Shown: piece by piece, positions 60,666 to 64,000 of the stretch | How positions within the stretch are numbered: the first letter of the stretch is position 1 | Layout: each line of letters begins with the position of its first letter | Assembly (NCBI GenBank): GCA_023382655.1 | Contig: JAHDWK010000029.1 | Location: 1-64,000 of the forward strand | DNA from: Anaerolineae bacterium | GTDB taxonomy: Bacteria > Chloroflexota > Anaerolineae > Promineifilales > Promineifilaceae | DNA length: 64,000 bases | Reading direction: 5' to 3' | The notes under the pieces: model-generated | Databases searched by the model: none | What the model was told of the DNA's origin: nothing | The model's input: the letters and a program-made list of their open reading frames with translations, nothing else | Made by a program: the position numbers and the translations under genes

Positions 60666-60722
60666 ATTTCCTCGGTAATCGGTGGTCGGTAATCGGTATT
60701 CGGTTACTGATTACCGGTCACA
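60664..60722. repeat. Word-repeat hairpin (GGTAATCGGT type)
   Basis: TCGGTAATCGGTGGTCGGTAATCGGTATTCGG on the left, TTACTGATTACCGGTCAC on the right; between two minus-strand genes. Confidence 0.8.
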
Positions 60723-61614
60723 GTTTATGGATAGTGGGTTTCATGTCCAATTCGGCAATCATGCCGCTCAGTTCGGTGCGAGTGAGGGTGCGGCCTTTGG
60801 CGGCTACGGCCGTCAATGCCGCTTCCATCATATTGGTGCCAAAGGAACGGCCGTCCAGAATGGGCGTAGACGTGAGCACATGCGTCACCCCCCGCTGCCG
60901 GAACAGTTCCATATCCTTGCTGGTCGTGGTGTTGGTGACAATAACCTTGCCCTGTAAATTGTCCGGCATGTGCCGCCGGATGTAGTGGCAATCTCCGGCA
61001 ATCACATCCGCCCATTGATACCATTTGCTGAACTTGGGCACAATCTGGTCTTGTTTTTCGCCGGTGGGATACAGGACGTTAATTGGCAGTTTGGTGATGA
61101 TGGGGGCCAACATACGGCCGAGAAAGTTCAGCGTTTTTAAACTGTGAACGGCAATAGGAATGCCCACCGAAAACATCAGATCGCCATAGGTTGCCTGGTA
61201 GCCATGATCGGCAAAACTGAGCGTCATGCCGTACCGGTCTACGCCCACGGTGATGAACACTTTGCCCTGGCTGTACTGTGGGCCAAGCCCGGCAATGAGA
61301 GCGTCTACCACCTGGCGCTCCAGCGTATTTTTCAGGCCGCTGCCATCTACTACCGGCGTTTTTTTGACGTTTTGGATGAGTTTGTGGGCGGCGGTGATGT
61401 TATAACGGCGTTCGCCCATGTCCACCCACAGGTCAATGCCGCCCACGCCCAGGCAGTCCACCTGCCCGTCTAGCTCGGTGAAGAGGGCGGTGGCGCGGGC
61501 GATGTCGCCATCGGTGCCGCGCCGTTCGATACTGACTTTTTCGCCCAGCAGTTCCACTTCGACTGCTTTATCGCGGTCGGATGCGCCCAGGCTGATGCTC
61601 ACTGCTCGTTTCAT
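60718..61614 (-). CDS. Quinate 5-dehydrogenase-like protein
   Basis: 298-aa soluble protein of a family I recall being annotated as quinate 5-dehydrogenase in Anaerolineae (N-terminus KRAVSISLGASDRDKAVEV, then SIERRGTDGDIARA, LGVGGIDLWVDMGERRY, VVDGSGLKNTLERQVV). The catalytic assignment is from memory of database names and is not proven by a motif; no clear nucleotide-binding GxGxxG is seen. GDCHYIRRHMPDNLQGKVIVTNTT looks like a Rossmann-like C-terminal part. Probably co-transcribed with the nucleotidyltransferase downstream. Confidence 0.6.
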   Translation of the reverse strand: MKRAVSISLGASDRDKAVEVELLGEKVSIERRGTDGDIARATALFTELDGQVDCLGVGGIDLWVDMGERRYNITAAHKLIQNVKKTPVVDGSGLKNTLERQVVDALIAGLGPQYSQGKVFITVGVDRYGMTLSFADHGYQATYGDLMFSVGIPIAVHSLKTLNFLGRMLAPIITKLPINVLYPTGEKQDQIVPKFSKWYQWADVIAGDCHYIRRHMPDNLQGKVIVTNTTTSKDMELFRQRGVTHVLTSTPILDGRSFGTNMMEAALTAVAAKGRTLTRTELSGMIAELDMKPTIHKL

Positions 61615-61629
61615 GGTGTGTGCGTGTTC

Positions 61630-61676
61630 GTAGTAGGCGATTTATCGCCTTTTGACGGCGATAAATCACCTACTAC
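61630..61676. repeat. GTAGGCGATTTATCGCC hairpin, copy 2
   Basis: 20-bp arm 61630-61649 pairs with 61657-61676 with one mismatch. Copy 1 is at 43757-43797. It lies between the quinate-dehydrogenase-like gene and the subtilase, both on the minus strand. Confidence 0.85.
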
Positions 61677-61685
61677 AAACGAGGG

Positions 61686-64000
61686 TTATGGTTTGATAAC
61701 GATGGGTAGATACAGTTTGAACGGTGTGCCGACAAAGGTGATGACGGGTGGGCCGGTGACGACGGCCGTGACTTCATCACTGCGCACCCCATACTCCACA
61801 TTTTCTATCACATAAAGAGTATCGCTGATGCCGGCACTCACCACCAATTGCACCTGCCACACTCCACCGGCGGCCAATATCGGCGTGTGCCAATAGATGA
61901 TGTCACCATCTTGCGTGAAAGGCACGCTGGCAGTGATCAGCGTGGTATGCGCCGGCAAGACATCGGTGAGAACCACATTTGTAGTCGGCGAAACGGGGTG
62001 TTCGTGGGTGACGGTCAGCGTGTAGGTGAGGATGTCACCGGCATTTATCTCGGCTGCGGACGCCGCTTTGTGCAAGGCCAGCGCGTGTGCCAGCGGGGTG
62101 ACGGTGGTTTGTACGGGTAGGCCAAACACGGCCGTGACCTCATCACTGCGCACGCTGTAAACCGCATTTTCCACCAGGTTGGCTGTTGTCGTCAGCGGCG
62201 CAGCTACCACCAGCGTCACCGTCCAGGTAGCATTGGCGGCCAGTTCAGGATTTTCCCATTGCACGGTTGTGCCATCAAAGGAGTGGGGCAGGGTGGCGGT
62301 GACGAACTCGGTATTGGCCGGTACCACGTCGGTTAACACGACATTGTGGGTCGCTGCTGCCGAATTGAGATTTTGCACCGTTATCGTGTAGGTCAGCCAG
62401 TCGCCGGGCATGATTTCGGTGGCTGAGGCCGTCTTGGCCAGTCCCAGATCGAAGGGGATGATGGTGGTTTGCACGGGCAACCCGGCCACAAACGCCGCCT
62501 CATCGCTTTGGCTGCCATACTGGTTGTTTTCAACCATCGTCGCCGTTGTGTCTACGTCTGTGACGACGGTGAGCGTGACCGTGACCGTTTCATCGGCAGT
62601 CAGCGAGGCAAAATCCCATTCTACGGTTGTGCCATCAAAGGTATGGGGCATGGTGGCCGCCACAAAGATGGTATCAGCCGGGACAACATCTGTAAGAACG
62701 ACATTATTGGTAACGCTGATGGGATGGAGATTTTGCACGGTGAGGGTGTACGTGATCAACTCGCCGGCCACGGCCGTGGCCGGGCCACTTTTGGTTAACC
62801 CCAACGCGAACGGCGTATCTCCAGGGATGTTGTTGTAGGCATTCAGGGCGTCAATACGGCCGTACCCATATACATTGTTGGGTACATCCCCTGGTTGGTC
62901 ATCGCCACAAAGGGGAGTGGGAGGGGGTGGCGGAGGCAGGGGCACGGCCGTGTTGTTGATCAAACTCTCCAGGGCATCTACATTCCCTGCCAGCAACGGC
63001 TGTGCGGAAACCAGTAAACCAACCAGTCCGGCCACATGCGGCGCGGCCATGCTGGTGCCGGAAGATGTGCCGTAATTGCCAAAACGGGTAGTGGAGCGAA
63101 TGCCCACGCCGGGCGCGCTAATGTCCGGCTTTAACCCATTGTCGAAGGTAGAAGGCCCCCGGCTGCTAAACGAAGCGATAACATCGCTGTTGTTGGTGGC
63201 CCCCACGCTGTACGATTCATCATAAAAGCCGGAGGGGGTATTCACGGTGTTGCAGCCAGACCCGCTATTACCGGCGGAGTGAACGGTTATGATCCCGGCG
63301 GCAACTACATTTTGCGTCACTGCCAGCAGTTCATCGCCCACGGTGCAGCCTTCGCTGGCCGGGCAGCCCCAGGAGTTGTTGATCACATGGGGGGCCAGGG
63401 CCGGATTGGGGTTTTGCCCATTCAAATCGGTGGGCGCGATGAACCACTGGTAACATTCGGCGTAGGTGGCAGGGGTACCATCACCCACGTTCATATTACG
63501 GCAGCCAATCCATTTCGCGCCGGGGGCCATGCCTACGGCGTTGGTTGCGCCTGCCGGCCAACTGGGATTGGACGGATCCATATCATTGCCTACCATTGTG
63601 CCCATGGTGTGCGTGCCGTGCCCGTGATCATCACAGGGTTCGGGAGAGTCAGGGCCACAGACGCCACCGCCGCTGTGAATGGCGTCGTGCCAGTTGTAAT
63701 TGTGGTCGGCCGTGCTGCCGTTCCAACCACGATATTGGTTAACGAGGCCAGGGTGATCCCAGTCATAACCGGTATCTTGCCCGCCAATGACCGCACCGGC
63801 GCCGGTAATGCCCAGTGCCCACAAGTCCGGCGCATTGACCAGGGTGATGTTTGGTTCAATAGCTTCCAGAGCACGCTGCATTTGTTCGGGCGTGGTGGGG
63901 ATAAGCTGCAAAGGAACGGTGGGGTTGGCAATGAGGCGGGCCACATCATCACGTTGGGCCATTTGCTGCACCACGTTCATATCGCCGCGCACCCAGATCA
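61686..64000 (-). CDS. Secreted subtilase (S8) with three DUF11 repeats, 5'-truncated by window end
   Basis: At least 770 aa; the frame continues past the window edge (the codons before 63992 read IWVRGD), so the signal peptide and most of the propeptide are missing. Catalytic triad: Asp in IGGQDTGYDWDHP, His in HGHGTHTMGT, Ser in GTSMAAPHVAGL, with oxyanion Asn in NNSWGCP. Three DUF11 repeats follow, each with LTYTLTV-like and VVLTDVVPA strands. The C-terminus FKLYLPIVIKP may be a Chloroflexota sorting or anchoring tag. Likely a cell-surface or secreted protease. Confidence 0.92.
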   Translation of the reverse strand, partial: IWVRGDMNVVQQMAQRDDVARLIANPTVPLQLIPTTPEQMQRALEAIEPNITLVNAPDLWALGITGAGAVIGGQDTGYDWDHPGLVNQYRGWNGSTADHNYNWHDAIHSGGGVCGPDSPEPCDDHGHGTHTMGTMVGNDMDPSNPSWPAGATNAVGMAPGAKWIGCRNMNVGDGTPATYAECYQWFIAPTDLNGQNPNPALAPHVINNSWGCPASEGCTVGDELLAVTQNVVAAGIITVHSAGNSGSGCNTVNTPSGFYDESYSVGATNNSDVIASFSSRGPSTFDNGLKPDISAPGVGIRSTTRFGNYGTSSGTSMAAPHVAGLVGLLVSAQPLLAGNVDALESLINNTAVPLPPPPPPTPLCGDDQPGDVPNNVYGYGRIDALNAYNNIPGDTPFALGLTKSGPATAVAGELITYTLTVQNLHPISVTNNVVLTDVVPADTIFVAATMPHTFDGTTVEWDFASLTADETVTVTLTVVTDVDTTATMVENNQYGSQSDEAAFVAGLPVQTTIIPFDLGLAKTASATEIMPGDWLTYTITVQNLNSAAATHNVVLTDVVPANTEFVTATLPHSFDGTTVQWENPELAANATWTVTLVVAAPLTTTANLVENAVYSVRSDEVTAVFGLPVQTTVTPLAHALALHKAASAAEINAGDILTYTLTVTHEHPVSPTTNVVLTDVLPAHTTLITASVPFTQDGDIIYWHTPILAAGGVWQVQLVVSAGISDTLYVIENVEYGVRSDEVTAVVTGPPVITFVGTPFKLYLPIVIKP

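Overview
The window reads like a chromosomal segment of a Chloroflexota bacterium, probably an Anaerolineae-type lineage. This is inferred from gene content and not from a marker gene: a very large BTAD/NB-ARC/TPR regulator, a PAC2-family protein, paired M16 peptidases, a subtilase with DUF11 repeats, and secreted proteins carrying a YLPIVIK-like motif. Base composition looks mid-50s percent GC. No rRNA, tRNA, CRISPR array or phage block was seen. Genes lie on both strands in short operons separated by hairpins.

Layout. 1-5.1 kb (mostly minus): radC, a small acidic protein, an AI-2E-type permease, an ABC-F ATPase and a metallo-hydrolase. 5.4-8.8 kb: a FIST sensor, a hybrid-type histidine kinase and a response regulator. 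8.9-17.9 kb (plus): catalytic M16 peptidase, ClC channel with an RCK_C tail, methyltransferase, yefM-yoeB, non-catalytic M16 partner, acpS, two alpha/beta hydrolases and a PIG-L deacetylase. 17.9-21 kb (minus): polyprenyl-type glycosyltransferase, hexapeptide acyltransferase, PAC2 protein. 21-24 kb: DMT transporter, esterase, VTT protein. 24-36.4 kb: giant regulator, secreted 5'-nucleotidase, CAP/LysM protein, trpF, ECF sigma operon, lipoprotein esterase, RNase H-like exonuclease. 36.4-41.5 kb: an accessory block of small unrelated plus-strand genes with an attC-like site, a MITE and a duplicated 150-185 bp repeat. 41.6-49.2 kb: CARDB protein, sugar-type oxidoreductase operon, pckA, fatty acyl-AMP ligase. 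49.2-58.6 kb: zinc-ribbon/PQQ protein, AraC-MGMT fusion, FAD oxidoreductase, second histidine kinase, TetR regulator, isochorismate synthase. 58.7-64 kb (minus): acyl-CoA dehydrogenase, nucleotidyltransferase, quinate-dehydrogenase-like protein and a subtilase running off the window end.

Three genome-scale signals stand out. (1) The 8-bp palindrome ACGGCCGT occurs about 120 times by my hand count, where about one is expected by chance. It lies inside genes in all frames and between genes, and resembles the cyanobacterial HIP1 phenomenon with a different word. (2) Many gene boundaries carry short word repeats: a 6-12 nt word repeated with variation, a spacer, then its reverse complement. Some are translated at protein ends, and one related element lies in frame inside both trpF and the acyl-AMP ligase. 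(3) The 36.4-41.5 kb block looks like an integron-type gene-cassette array without an integrase in view, and is poor in the ACGGCCGT word.

Start sites were moved from the longest possible reading frame wherever the extra N-terminus was encoded by a repeat and a better start with a Shine-Dalgarno sequence lay downstream. Counts and alignments were done by eye.
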